The translations under genes were made by a program, and so were the position numbers. Shown one piece after another: positions 43,588 through 53,199 of a DNA stretch of 64,000 nt (its first letter is position 1; each line of letters opens with the position of its first letter). The notes beneath the pieces were generated by a model, which was not told the origin of the DNA, ran no database searches, and was given only the letters and a program-made list of their open reading frames with translations. Location: the NCBI RefSeq assembly GCF_030580995.1, contig NZ_JAUQSZ010000017.1:1-64000 (forward strand). Reading direction: 5' to 3'. The DNA is from Sphingomonas immobilis (GTDB taxonomy: Bacteria > Pseudomonadota > Alphaproteobacteria > Sphingomonadales > Sphingomonadaceae).

Positions 43588-46500
43588 CTAGAACTTCGCG
43601 TCGACGCTGATCGTGAACGAACGGCCGCGCGGATCGCCGACGCGGGGTTCCCAGCCGCCGCCGCCGGCGCCGAGATTGCCGTCATAGGCGATCGCGAAGG
43701 GCGGATCGACGTTGAAGATGTTCTTGATGCCGGCCGTCAAGACGAACCGCTCGGCCACGCGCTGCGTGATCGAGAGGTTGTAGGTGATGTAGGGCTCAAC
43801 CCGCGGATTGAAGTCCGGGCGAACGAACGCGCCGGTCAGCAACCCGGCGTTGAGCGCCTGGTTCTGATAGCCGTCCCGGTAGATCTGCGAGAAAGTGATG
43901 CCGAAATCATTCTGCTCGTAGGTGATGAAGGCATTGTATTTCAGCCGCAGGCCGAGATCGCCTGTCAGGCTGAACACGCCGAGCAGGTTCGAATAGGGCA
44001 GGTTCGGCAACAGCTTCTCGCGCTTGTCGAGCAGCAAAGTGCCGTCGAAGCCGCCAGTGAAGCGCCCGCCCAGCGCCTCGATATCGCCGCGCCCGGAGAA
44101 TTCGAGGCCCTGCGTGCGGCGCGACCCGAAATTGCCGGTGCGCAGGTCGACGAGGGTGATGACACCGCCCGTCCGCGTGATCCGGTCCGAAAAGGCACCG
44201 ATGTTCTGGAAAAGCTGCGGAATGGTGATCGTGCCGATGACGTTGTCGACCGCGATCGACCAGAAATCCGCCGACAGGCTGAGGTGGCGCGACGGCTGGA
44301 ACACCGCACCGAAGCTATATTGCTGCGACGTCTCCGGCCCGAGGCCGAGGTTGCCGCCGCTCAGCGAATCCGGCGTGATCGCAGCACAGCCGCCGGTGCC
44401 GACCACGCCCGACGGGCAGGTGGTGGGATCGACCAGGCTGGTGCCGGGGTTGGGCGACTGCGTGACGCCGTTGAAGATCTGGTTGAAGCTGGGGACGCGG
44501 AAACCCGTATTGTACGATCCGCGGAACATCAGCCATTCGACAGGGCGGAACTTGGCGGTGAACTTCGGATTGAAGGTCGATCCGAAGCCGGTGTAGTCGT
44601 CGACGCGGCCCGCCGCGCTCAGTTCGAGCTGCTTGAACACCGGGATCAGGATTTCGGCATAGGCCGCCTTCACGTCGCGCGACACGCGGCTGAGCGCGTT
44701 GACGTTGTCGAACGCGACGTTGAAGATATCGGGCGAGGACAGATCGCCCGCCGACGATCCGTCGAACTTGTAGGTCTCGCGCCGGTAATCCACGCCGAAG
44801 GCGAGTTGCACCGTGCCGCCGGGCAGCTGGAACAGCTTGCCCGAGACCGAGCCGTCGAACTGCACCACCTCGTACTTGCCGCCGTAGAGCTTCACGCCCT
44901 TGGCCGAGATCGCGTCGAGCCCGGCCATCGCCTGCGGCGACTGCGTGACCGAGAAGGGATTGATGATGCCGCTGTTGAACAGGCCGACGATGCCGGGCGC
45001 GGTCGCGCCCGGTGCGGTCGGCGCGCGCGGGTCGGCACCGCCCACCACCGCGCCGGCGATGCCCGAGGCGGCGGCGGCGGCCGCACTCGCGAACACGCCG
45101 CGATAGACATAGCCGGTGCCGAGCGTCGAGCTCGACGTGCTGCTCGCATACGATCCGCCCGCGCGGTAATCCCAGCCGGTGAACAACGGGCCGTCGATGC
45201 CGATCGCGGCGCGGAAGGTCTGGGTGTTGGTCACATACTCGCGTGGGCCGCAGGTGATGCAGCGCCAGCGGAACGCGATCGGCTTGCCGTAATTGGCGGC
45301 GATGCCGGGCAGCGTGCCGACGATGCTGTTGTAGACCGCATTGTAGACCGGCGCCGTCAGCCCGTTGAGCGGGTAGGCGATCGGCATGTTGGTGTTGTTG
45401 GCGCTATACTGGTTGTTCGAGAAGATCTTGCGCGCCTCGGCGTCCGATCCCGTCACTTCCGCGAAGATCGTATGGCTGCCGCCGATCCGCGCGGTCGCGC
45501 GGCCGTAATAGGTCAGCGTTTCGAGCGGCTGCTGCAGCACGGCGGCGCTGGCCGTGTCCCACGCGCAGGCGAGCGCCGCAGTCGGCACGCTGAACAGCGC
45601 CGAATCGTAGTTCATGCCGCCCGGCATCGAGGTGCAGCCCGCCCCGCCCGGCAGGCGCAGCGTGTTGACGCCGCCCGTCGCCAGCGTGGTGGTGCCGGGG
45701 ATGAAGAAGCCCGGCCCGGTCAGCGCGGTCGCGCCTGTCGTTCCGCCGAGCAGCGTACCACCCTGCGTGATGCCGACACCCGCCGCGGTCGGGTTGATCG
45801 AGAAGGCGGTGGCGACCGGCGTGCCGCGCGTGTCGATCGACAGGCCGCGATTGGGCTGGTTGCCGTTGAGGAACGCGCGGTCGCGGCCGTAGAGCGCGCC
45901 GTTCCAGCTCTTGCTGACCGCGCCCATGATGTTGAAGCCCTGATCGTCGAGCTTGCCGTAGCCCGCCGTCGCCGACAGCCGGTAGATCGGGCTGTCGCCG
46001 AGTTCGGTGATATCGGTGAAGCCCGACAGATCGACGCCGGTGAAATCGGTCTTGGTGATGAAGTTGATGACGCCGCCGACGGCATCGGTGCCGTAGATCG
46101 CCGAGGCGCCGTCCTTCAGCACCTCGACACGCTCGATCGCGGCGAAGGGGATCTGGTTCACGTCGACGGCCGAGCCCTGCAGGCCGTGCGCGGCGACGCG
46201 GCGGCCGTTGAGCAGGACGAGCGTGGAGGCGCTGCCCTGCCCGCGCAGGTTTGCGGCGGACAGGCCGTTGGTGCCGCGCGCACCACCCGAGACGACATCC
46301 GAATTGGACGCGAGATTGTCCGCGCCGTTGCCGTTGCTCGACAGGAAGGAGATGAGCTGTTCGGGGCTGTTGATGCCTTCGCGCAGGAAATCCTTGCCGG
46401 TGATGATCTGCAGCGGCGAGGCGCTGTTGTTCGGATCCTGCTTGATGCGCGAGCCCGTGACGAGGACTTCGGGTGCGCCGGCATCTTCGGCTCCGTCGCG

Positions 46501-46623
46501 CGCGGGGTCCGCCTTCACGGTCGCGCCGCTTGGCGTACTTTGCGCGAAAGCGGGAGTGGCGGCCAGCGCCGCGAACGCGCAGCCGGAAGCGAGCACGACT
46601 CTGAGTGTCGAGAAATCGACCAT
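43588..46623 (-). CDS. TonB-dependent receptor
   Basis: This 1011-residue outer-membrane transporter has a signal peptide (CAFAALAATPAFAQ) and a TonB-box-like region near EVLVTGSRI. The plug has SPLQIITGKDFLREGI, LRGQGSASTLVLLNGRRVAAHG, IERVEVLKDGASAIYGTDAVGGVINFIT, and a 22-stranded barrel ends in SVDAKF. The plug wording (GSRIKQDPNNSASPLQIITG; NSPEQLISFLSSNGNGADNLASN, written here in pieces) is that of the large sphingomonad/xanthomonad group that takes up plant-derived or complex organic substrates. The ligand is not evident; no siderophore or sugar-use gene adjoins. The ATG at 46623 is chosen for the signal peptide. It is divergent from ampG. Confidence 0.93.
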   Translation of the reverse strand: MVDFSTLRVVLASGCAFAALAATPAFAQSTPSGATVKADPARDGAEDAGAPEVLVTGSRIKQDPNNSASPLQIITGKDFLREGINSPEQLISFLSSNGNGADNLASNSDVVSGGARGTNGLSAANLRGQGSASTLVLLNGRRVAAHGLQGSAVDVNQIPFAAIERVEVLKDGASAIYGTDAVGGVINFITKTDFTGVDLSGFTDITELGDSPIYRLSATAGYGKLDDQGFNIMGAVSKSWNGALYGRDRAFLNGNQPNRGLSIDTRGTPVATAFSINPTAAGVGITQGGTLLGGTTGATALTGPGFFIPGTTTLATGGVNTLRLPGGAGCTSMPGGMNYDSALFSVPTAALACAWDTASAAVLQQPLETLTYYGRATARIGGSHTIFAEVTGSDAEARKIFSNNQYSANNTNMPIAYPLNGLTAPVYNAVYNSIVGTLPGIAANYGKPIAFRWRCITCGPREYVTNTQTFRAAIGIDGPLFTGWDYRAGGSYASSTSSSTLGTGYVYRGVFASAAAAAASGIAGAVVGGADPRAPTAPGATAPGIVGLFNSGIINPFSVTQSPQAMAGLDAISAKGVKLYGGKYEVVQFDGSVSGKLFQLPGGTVQLAFGVDYRRETYKFDGSSAGDLSSPDIFNVAFDNVNALSRVSRDVKAAYAEILIPVFKQLELSAAGRVDDYTGFGSTFNPKFTAKFRPVEWLMFRGSYNTGFRVPSFNQIFNGVTQSPNPGTSLVDPTTCPSGVVGTGGCAAITPDSLSGGNLGLGPETSQQYSFGAVFQPSRHLSLSADFWSIAVDNVIGTITIPQLFQNIGAFSDRITRTGGVITLVDLRTGNFGSRRTQGLEFSGRGDIEALGGRFTGGFDGTLLLDKREKLLPNLPYSNLLGVFSLTGDLGLRLKYNAFITYEQNDFGITFSQIYRDGYQNQALNAGLLTGAFVRPDFNPRVEPYITYNLSITQRVAERFVLTAGIKNIFNVDPPFAIAYDGNLGAGGGGWEPRVGDPRGRSFTISVDAKF

Positions 46624-46774
46624 GTGAAACACCCCCGTGTTTGTCGCGCTGCCGGGCCCCTGTTGCCCACGCGTCATCGTAGCGTAACAATGGTGTAGCG
46701 CACGCGCCATAGTTTTTGTTGACCTCCAGCGACTTGCGGCCGAGCCTGCAGACGTTTCGGGGAAAAGGGGTGGC

Positions 46775-48283
46775 ATGGCAGCAACGATCGCGTCTTCCGG
46801 TGCCGCCGCAGATGGCGCGCGCGGCGGGGTGCTGGCGTCGCCGCGGGCGCGCTTCGCCTTGTACCTGCTGCTCGGGTTTTCGGCGGGATTGCCCTATTAT
46901 ATATTCTCGACGGTGCTGTCGGCGCGGCTGACCAAGCACGGCGTCGATCTCGTGCTGATCGGCTTCTTCGGCTGGGTGCAGCTGCTGCCGACCTTCAAAT
47001 TCGCCTGGGCACCGTTGCTCGACCGGTTCGCGGTGCCGGGGTTCGCGCGGTTCTTCGGCAAGCGGCTCGGGTGGATCATCCTGTCGCAGATCGGCATCGT
47101 GCTTTCGATGGTGGCGATGGCGTTCACCTCCGCCGACACCGACCTGCCGGTGGTGGCGCTGTTCGCGGTGCTGCTCGCGTTCTGGACGACGACGCTGGAG
47201 GTCTCCGCAGATGCGTGGCGGATCGAGCTTGCGCCGACCGCCGAGATGCAGGGGCCGCTGACGGCCGCGAACCTGTGGGGCTATCGCAGCGCGATGGTGG
47301 CGGCGGGATCGGGCGCGCTGATCGTGGCGGATCGATCGGGCTGGACAGGCGCGTACCTCGCGATCGCGGCGGGGGCGTTCGTGCCGCTGCCGATCCTGAT
47401 GAGCCTGCGCCGTTCGGCCGAGGGCAGCGGCGAGCGACTGGTGTCGCTGGCGACGGGGCTGCTGGCGAGCGCGGTGGTGCTGGCGGGGTCGCTTGTCCTC
47501 GTTGCCGTCGCCGGCTGGCTGGTGCTGAGCGCGGCCGCCGGGATCGGCATCAGCGCCAAGACCGATGCGACGACGGCGGTGCTGGTGCTGTGCATGCTGC
47601 CCTTCGTCATCATGGCGCTGGCGCTGCCGCGGATCGTCAACCTGCCCGCCACGGCGCGGCTGCGGACCTCGACGATGATCGGGCCGTATGTCGATATCTT
47701 CTGGCGCTTCGGATACCGCGTGCTGCCGCTGCTCGGCTTCGTCACCTTTTACCGGATGGGCGACGTGCTGACGCTCGCCATGTCGAAGCCGCTGGAAATC
47801 GCCGCGCACTACGACCTGACGACGATGGGCGTGGCCGACGGCTTCGTCGCGCTCCCTTCCAGCATGGCGGGCGTTGCGATCGGCGCGCTGCTGGCGGTGC
47901 GGATGAAGCTGATCCGCGCGCTGGCGCTGGGGGCGATCGGGTCGGCGATCGGCAACTGGATCTTCGTGTGGCTGTGGTTCGCCCCGCCCAGCCCGCACGT
48001 CATCTACATCTCGACCGCGCTCGACCAGTTCGCGCACGGGATGGAGGGGGCGATCTTCGTCGTCTATCTCTCGCTGCTGGTGAACCCGAAATATCCGGGC
48101 GCGCAATATGCCTTCCTGTCGGGCTTCGCCTTCCTGCTGCCGCGCCTGCTGGCGGGGGCGGGGGGCGTGATGGTGAAGCATATCGGCTTCGACGGATTCT
48201 TCTGGCTGTCGGGCGCGCTGAGCCTGGCGGCGGTGGTGTTCCTGCCCTTCATCGCGAACGCGAAGCCGCGCAGCGATGATTGA
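46775..48283 (+). CDS. ampG: AmpG-type MFS transporter (muropeptide permease family)
   Basis: The 502-residue inner-membrane protein has about 12-14 helices and the AmpG branch features: YLLLGFSAGLPYYIFSTVLSARL at the start, GFFGWVQLLPTFKFAWAPLLDRF, WRIELAPTAEMQGPLTAANLWGYR and FDGFFWLSGALSLAAVVFL at the end. AmpG imports GlcNAc-anhydro-MurNAc-peptides for cell-wall recycling; the wider family also includes acetyl-CoA-type transporters, so the exact substrate is inferred. Its end overlaps the serine hydrolase gene by 8 bases, implying a two-gene operon related to cell-wall or peptide turnover. Confidence 0.85.
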   Translation: MAATIASSGAAADGARGGVLASPRARFALYLLLGFSAGLPYYIFSTVLSARLTKHGVDLVLIGFFGWVQLLPTFKFAWAPLLDRFAVPGFARFFGKRLGWIILSQIGIVLSMVAMAFTSADTDLPVVALFAVLLAFWTTTLEVSADAWRIELAPTAEMQGPLTAANLWGYRSAMVAAGSGALIVADRSGWTGAYLAIAAGAFVPLPILMSLRRSAEGSGERLVSLATGLLASAVVLAGSLVLVAVAGWLVLSAAAGIGISAKTDATTAVLVLCMLPFVIMALALPRIVNLPATARLRTSTMIGPYVDIFWRFGYRVLPLLGFVTFYRMGDVLTLAMSKPLEIAAHYDLTTMGVADGFVALPSSMAGVAIGALLAVRMKLIRALALGAIGSAIGNWIFVWLWFAPPSPHVIYISTALDQFAHGMEGAIFVVYLSLLVNPKYPGAQYAFLSGFAFLLPRLLAGAGGVMVKHIGFDGFFWLSGALSLAAVVFLPFIANAKPRSDD

Positions 48284-49256
48284 TGTGGACGCGGCCTTCG
48301 CGCCCGCCACCGGGGCGGTGGCGCGCGGCGACATACCGGGCGCGACGCTCGGCATCGTCACCGCTGCGGGCGAGCGCGCGGTGCGGTGGACGGGGTCGGC
48401 GGTGCCGGAACCGCTGACGCGCGACCACTGGTTCGATCTCGCCTCGGTCTCGAAGGTGATCGCCACGACGACGATGATCCTGGCGCTGGCGGACGAGGGC
48501 CGGATCGATCTCGACCGGCCGCTGACGGACGCCATCCCGGACCTGCGCCAATACGATGTGGCGAACGCCGCCGAGCGCAAGCTGACGTTCCGCGATTGCC
48601 TGGCGCATCGCACCTTCCTGCCCGCGGTCGAGCCGATCTACACCTATGGCGACGATCCGGCGCGGCTGCGCGCGTTCGTGCTCCAGCGCGAATGGAAGCA
48701 TGGCCCGAGCGTCTATTCCGACATCAACTTCATCCTGCTCGGCATCGCCATCGAGCGGATCACCGGCAAAGCGCTGTCGGAATGGCCGATCGGGCCGGGG
48801 CTGACCTACGGCCCGCCCCCCGGCCCCGCCGTCGCGACCGAGTTCTGCACGTGGCGCGGGCGCATCCTGAAGGGCGAGGTGCATGACGAGAATGCGGCAG
48901 CGCTGGGCGCGGCGCCAGGCCATGCCGGGCTGTTCGGCACCGTCGACGGCGTGCTGGATTTCGCTGAGGGTCTGCTGCGCGGCGGCGGTTCGCCCGAGAT
49001 ACGGACGCGCATCAACGGCCACCGCACCTGCGGCTGGGACGCGGCGCATCCCGGCTGGCCGGGTGGCGACGCCTGTTCAGCCGACACGATCGGCCATACC
49101 GGCTTCACCGGGACGGGCCTGTGGGTCGATTTCGCGAACGGTGTCGCGTGGACTTTGCTCACCAACCGCGTCCACCCTTCGCGCCACGGCGAGAAGGCAG
49201 CGAGCATCTTCGCGCTGCGGCCCGCGACGGGCGAGGCGGTATTCGCCGCGCTATAG
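48276..49256 (+). CDS. Beta-lactamase-family serine hydrolase (class C/esterase-like), cytoplasmic
   Basis: The 326-residue protein has no signal peptide. The SxxK motif is Ser57-Lys60 (LASVSK), and the Tyr motif is YSDIN. HTGFTGTG fills the place of the KTG/HxG box. The segment GEVHDENAAALGAAPGHAGLFGT is common to a subset of esterase/DD-peptidase-like members. Being translated with ampG and lacking export, it could cut imported muropeptide-derived esters or peptides, though this is inference. Its stop overlaps that of the convergent GNAT gene at CTATAG. Confidence 0.85.
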   Translation: MIDVDAAFAPATGAVARGDIPGATLGIVTAAGERAVRWTGSAVPEPLTRDHWFDLASVSKVIATTTMILALADEGRIDLDRPLTDAIPDLRQYDVANAAERKLTFRDCLAHRTFLPAVEPIYTYGDDPARLRAFVLQREWKHGPSVYSDINFILLGIAIERITGKALSEWPIGPGLTYGPPPGPAVATEFCTWRGRILKGEVHDENAAALGAAPGHAGLFGTVDGVLDFAEGLLRGGGSPEIRTRINGHRTCGWDAAHPGWPGGDACSADTIGHTGFTGTGLWVDFANGVAWTLLTNRVHPSRHGEKAASIFALRPATGEAVFAAL

Positions 49257-49733
49257 CTTACGGTGCATCACCAGCGCGTCGACATAGCCCATCGCCGGAT
49301 GCAGGAACGCGCGCGGCAGCGTGCCCACCACCGCGAAGCCGCAGAGTTGCCACAGCGCCACGGCGCGCTTGTTGGTGCTGACCACGAAGTTGAACTGCAT
49401 GTCGTGAAAGCCCGCCGCGCGGGCGCGGTCCACCGAATGTTCGCACATGCGCCGCCCGATGCCGCGCCCCGACGCGCTCTCGCGCACGATATAGCCGCAA
49501 TTGGCGACATGCGCGCCGCCGCCCGCGTGATTGGCGCGCAGATAATAGCTGCCGATGATCGCGCCGTCGTCGTCGGCGACGAACACCGTCTTGTCGGGCG
49601 CGAGCCAATACGCCAGCGCATCGTCCTCGCTCATGTCGCGCGGCAGCGCATAGGTGTTGCCCGCGCGGATGACGGGTTCGAGCACCGCCCAGAGCGCAGG
49701 CCGGTCCGCGAGCACGAAGAGTCGGATCGGCAT
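49251..49733 (-). CDS. GNAT N-acetyltransferase
   Basis: This 160-residue acetyltransferase domain has the acetyl-CoA loop SGRGIGRRMCEHSVDRARAAG preceded by VANCGYIVRES, with NFVVSTNKRAVALWQLCGFAVVGTLPRAF toward the C-terminus, a wording typical of the RimI-like 'L-amino acid/unknown substrate' group. The 'GYVDALVMHRKL' end is family-like. The substrate is not known. It starts one base after the dacB stop on the same strand, so it is likely cotranscribed with dacB. Its own stop is shared with the serine hydrolase through the palindrome CTATAG. Confidence 0.9.
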   Translation of the reverse strand: MPIRLFVLADRPALWAVLEPVIRAGNTYALPRDMSEDDALAYWLAPDKTVFVADDDGAIIGSYYLRANHAGGGAHVANCGYIVRESASGRGIGRRMCEHSVDRARAAGFHDMQFNFVVSTNKRAVALWQLCGFAVVGTLPRAFLHPAMGYVDALVMHRKL

Positions 49734-49734
49734 G

Positions 49735-51165
49735 TCAGTTGGCGTCCGCGATGACCACCAACGCGGCGTCCATCGCCTTCGTCGCGGAGCCGCCGTCGGG
49801 AATGTCGTTGGCGAGGATCGAGAAGGTAAGCGTGCGGCCGCTCTTTGCGATCATCCAGCCCGACAGCGCCGCGGTGGCGTTGAGGCTGCCGGTCTTGGCG
49901 AACAGCTTGCGGTCGAGCGTCGTCCCGCCGAAGCGCCGTGCGAGCGTGCCGTCGAGCCCGCCGACCGGCAATGTCTCGCGCCACGCCGCGCCCCAGGGCT
50001 GGGCGGTGATCCAGCGCAGCAGCAAGACGGCGGCGCGCGGGGCGATGCGGTTGTAGGTCGACATGCCCGAACCGTCCGAGAAATCGAATGCCGCGCGCGG
50101 CACGCCCGCCGTCGCCATCACCCGCCGCAGCACCGCCTGGCCGTCCGCGATCGATCCGCTGCCTGCGATATGGCCGACACGGCGCAGCAGCAGTTCGGCA
50201 TGGAGGTTCTGGCTGACCTTGTTGGTGATGCGCACGTCCTCGGCGAGCGGGCCGGGCAAGAGCGCCGCCAGCGCGGGCGCTTCCGGCGGATGCGCGGGCG
50301 GAGCGGCGCCGCGCTTCGCCGGATCGTCGGAGGCGTCGAGCGAGCGATGGCGCGTCGTCACCGCGCCCGTCACCGTCACGCCGCGCGCGCGGAGCATCGT
50401 GCGGAAGGTCCAGGCGGCATAATGCGCGGGATCGTCCACGCCGATGCGCTCCTTGTCGGGCGCGGCACCCACCGCGATCGTGCCGGTGAGGCGCAGGACA
50501 GTGCCGTTCGGCACGCGGTCGAAGGCGATATCGGTCTTGCCCGACGCGACCGTCACCGCGCGGTTTTCCAGCGCGTAATAGGCCGGCATCGTCACCCGCG
50601 GCGGCATACCGAGGGTGCCGGGCGTGACGGTCAGCGCGATCTCGTTGTCGTCGAGCGTCAGCGCGGAGATGCCGGTGCCCGAGCGCGTCGGGATGTTGTT
50701 CCAGCTCATGCCGGGGCTCCAGCGCTCGTCGGGGAACCAGCTATCGTCGCCGACCACGTCGTGGACGCGGCGGGTCTTTGCCGCGACCGCGTCGGCGAGC
50801 GTGGCAAGGCAATCGGTGGTGCAGTCGGGTGCGGCGGACAGGCGTGCGTCGCCGCGTCCCTGCAGCACGGCGTCTCCTTGTTCGATCCGCACGCGCGTGC
50901 CCGCCGCCGCGTCGGGGTGCGTGAGGTCGCCGAGCGACGCATAGGCGGTGGCGGTGGTGAAGATCTTGGTGTTGGAGGCGGGGATGAAGCGCTTGTCGGG
51001 ATCGATCGCGACGATCTCCTTGCCGCTGTCGTCGACGACCAGCAGCCCGAAGCGCGTCCCCGCCGGCGCGGTGGCGAGCGCGGTATCGACGTCGCGGCGG
51101 AGCGAATCCTGCGCGACGGCGGGGCTCGCGATCAGCAGGGTTGCGAGGAGGAGGAGGCGCTTCAT
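49735..51165 (-). CDS. dacB: D-alanyl-D-alanine carboxypeptidase/endopeptidase (PBP4, class C)
   Basis: The 476-residue precursor has a signal peptide (MKRLLLLATLLIASPAVAQ). S13-family motifs are the nucleophile Ser64 in ASNTK (64-67), SGMS-type SDGSGMSTYN and AKTGSLN. A long insertion between the first two motifs is characteristic of PBP4. It trims D-Ala or cuts 4-3 cross-links in peptidoglycan. The product D-Ala and peptides are consistent with the recycling-type genes around it. It is cotranscribed with a GNAT gene. The family A repeat lies upstream. Confidence 0.95.
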   Translation of the reverse strand: MKRLLLLATLLIASPAVAQDSLRRDVDTALATAPAGTRFGLLVVDDSGKEIVAIDPDKRFIPASNTKIFTTATAYASLGDLTHPDAAAGTRVRIEQGDAVLQGRGDARLSAAPDCTTDCLATLADAVAAKTRRVHDVVGDDSWFPDERWSPGMSWNNIPTRSGTGISALTLDDNEIALTVTPGTLGMPPRVTMPAYYALENRAVTVASGKTDIAFDRVPNGTVLRLTGTIAVGAAPDKERIGVDDPAHYAAWTFRTMLRARGVTVTGAVTTRHRSLDASDDPAKRGAAPPAHPPEAPALAALLPGPLAEDVRITNKVSQNLHAELLLRRVGHIAGSGSIADGQAVLRRVMATAGVPRAAFDFSDGSGMSTYNRIAPRAAVLLLRWITAQPWGAAWRETLPVGGLDGTLARRFGGTTLDRKLFAKTGSLNATAALSGWMIAKSGRTLTFSILANDIPDGGSATKAMDAALVVIADAN

Positions 51166-51203
51166 GCGGCGACCTTAGATACAGCATTCGTCGACACAAC
51201 CTT

Positions 51204-51287
51204 CCGTTCGCCCTGAGCGAAGTCGAAGGGCGTCTTACGGGCGCTGCGTTCGGAACACGTGCTTCGACTTCGCCCAGCACGAACGGC
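51204..51287. repeat. Family A palindromic repeat, copy 5
   Basis: Left arm CCGTTCGCCCTGAGCGAAGTC, in which the central bases differ from other copies; right arm GACTTCGCCCAGCACGAACGG. The changes in one arm are matched by changes in the other, so pairing is kept. It lies between the divergent dacB and amidohydrolase genes. Confidence 0.88.
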
Positions 51288-51339
51288 CTGAGAGCATTCA
51301 AACCTTGCGCCCCGCCCCTCGCCCCCTATCCTCGCCGCC

Positions 51340-53199
51340 ATGATCTCCCACGCCCTCCTGCGTCTCGCGCTTGCCGGGTCGGCGCTCTTGTCGGGGCTGG
51401 GTGCGCCGCCGCCGTCCGAGCGGCAGACGCTGATCCGCGGCGCGCGCGTGTTCGACGGCAGCGGCACGCCCGCCGTGATCGAGGACGTGCTGATCGAGGA
51501 TGGCAGGATCGCCGCGATCGGCACGCACCTCACCGCGCCGCCGCATGCGCGCATCGTCGATGCGAAAGGCATGACGCTGATCCCCGGCCTGCACGATCTC
51601 CACACGCATCTGCGCGCGCCGGCCTATGACGCGCCCGACGACATGGGGAAGGCGTGGGCGGGCTATCTCGTCAACGGCATCACCACGGTCGATGATTTCT
51701 CGGTCGCGGGCGAGATGCTCGCCCCCATCCGCGAGATGGCGGCCGCGCACGCCCCCGAAGCCCCGCACCTCAACCTCGCGATACGGCTCGGCGTGCCGGG
51801 CGGGCATGGGACGGAGTTCGGCTGGGGCGACATGTTCACGCTGCAGGCGACGACGCCGCGCGCCGCGCACCTCGCGATGGCCAAGGCGCTGCCGTACAAG
51901 CCCGATCTCATCAAGGTGTTCGCCGACGGCTGGCGCTACGGCCGCGACCCCGATCTCAACAGCATGAACGTCGGCACCCTCTCCGCCATCGTCGAGGATG
52001 CGCACAAGGCCGGGTTGCCGGTCATCACCCATACCGTGACGCTGGAGGGCGCGAAGGTGGCGGCGGCGGCGGGGGTCGATGCGGTCGGCCACGGCGTCGG
52101 CGATGCGCCGGTCGACGACGACCTGATCGCGCTGATGAAGGCGCACCACACCGCCTATATCCCGACGCTGGTCGTCTACGAACCGCAGCAGGAGCGCCGC
52201 TTCGTGCCCGGCGAATATGCCGCGCTCTCGCCGCCCGAACGCAAGCGCGAGACGGCCTATCAGACGCTGCTCAAGGAGACGCCCGAGCCGGTCGAACCCT
52301 ATGACGCGAAGCGCTGGGCGATCATGCAGGACAATATCCGGCGAGTGAAGGCGGCGGGCATCCGCATCGGCATCGGCACCGACAGCGGCATCGGCGGCGT
52401 CTATCACGGGCCGGGCGCGATCCGCGAGATCACCTGGCTGACGAAGCTCGGCTTCACGCCCGCCGAGGCGCTGGTCGCGGCGACGAGCACGAGCGCCGAC
52501 ATCATCGGCCAGGCGAAGGACCATGGCCGCATCGCGCCGGGGATGCGCGCCGACGTCGTGCTGGTGAAGGGCCGCCCCGACGAGGATATCGCCGCGCTGT
52601 GGAACGTCGCGCAGGTGTTCGTCGCGGGGCGCGCGGTGCAGCTCGAACCGTTGCGCAAACTGCTGGCGAGCGACGCGCCGACGCCGTTGCCCGTACATCC
52701 GATGTCCGGGCCGATCGACACCGGCGCGCGCGGCGACGGGCGCACCGATCTCGACACCTTGCCGGTCGAGGGCACCGAGGCCGGCAGCGACCATAGCGAC
52801 GTCGCCTTCGTGCGGCCCGACGCCCAGCGGCTCTTCCTGCTCGCAACGATGGGCGCGCGGGCACAGCCCTATGCCCAGCTCAACCTGCCGCTGACCAAGG
52901 GATCGGTGCAGCTCGCCGATGCGCGCGGCTTCACCGGTGTCGTATTCGAGGCGCGCGGAAACGGCGACTATGCTTTGCTGTTCGACAGTTACGCGCTCGA
53001 TCAGGATGCTTGGTTCAAGACAGATTTCACCGTCGCGGCCGGCGCGCGGAGCGAGGTGCGCATCCCCTTCACCGCCTTCCGATCGGCCGATCCGGCGGCG
53101 AAACTCGACCTTGCGAAGCTGCGCACGCTGATCGTGCGGCTGAAGGGCACGCCGGGCGGGACGGCGTGGCTGCAACTGGAGAAGGTGCGGTTCTACTGA
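51340..53199 (+). CDS. Exported amidohydrolase with C-terminal CIA30-like domain
   Basis: The 619-residue precursor has a signal peptide (MISHALLRLALAGSALLSG). The amidohydrolase TIM-barrel (residues about 30-440) shows metal ligands HDLHTHLRAP (HxH), the possibly carboxylated Lys in LIKVFADGW, His in VITHTVTLEGAK and VGHGVGD, and the Asp in IGIGTDSGIGG. It resembles imidazolonepropionase-like or prolidase-like peptidases of that group. The C-terminal 170 or so residues (PIDTGARGDGRTDLDTL; GFTGVVFEARGNGDYALLFDS; TDFTVAAGARSEVRIPF) look like the CIA30 jelly-roll domain, which in other proteins binds carbohydrate-like ligands. The fusion suggests periplasmic processing of a surface-linked or sugar-containing substrate. 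It is convergent with the DAACS gene. Confidence 0.85.
   Translation: MISHALLRLALAGSALLSGLGAPPPSERQTLIRGARVFDGSGTPAVIEDVLIEDGRIAAIGTHLTAPPHARIVDAKGMTLIPGLHDLHTHLRAPAYDAPDDMGKAWAGYLVNGITTVDDFSVAGEMLAPIREMAAAHAPEAPHLNLAIRLGVPGGHGTEFGWGDMFTLQATTPRAAHLAMAKALPYKPDLIKVFADGWRYGRDPDLNSMNVGTLSAIVEDAHKAGLPVITHTVTLEGAKVAAAAGVDAVGHGVGDAPVDDDLIALMKAHHTAYIPTLVVYEPQQERRFVPGEYAALSPPERKRETAYQTLLKETPEPVEPYDAKRWAIMQDNIRRVKAAGIRIGIGTDSGIGGVYHGPGAIREITWLTKLGFTPAEALVAATSTSADIIGQAKDHGRIAPGMRADVVLVKGRPDEDIAALWNVAQVFVAGRAVQLEPLRKLLASDAPTPLPVHPMSGPIDTGARGDGRTDLDTLPVEGTEAGSDHSDVAFVRPDAQRLFLLATMGARAQPYAQLNLPLTKGSVQLADARGFTGVVFEARGNGDYALLFDSYALDQDAWFKTDFTVAAGARSEVRIPFTAFRSADPAAKLDLAKLRTLIVRLKGTPGGTAWLQLEKVRFY

Noticed and set aside
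44284..46698. Very long plus-strand open frame opposite the TonB receptor
   Set aside because: High GC makes antisense frames long. The protein is Arg/Ala/Gly-rich without domain patterns, whereas the minus strand encodes a clear receptor.
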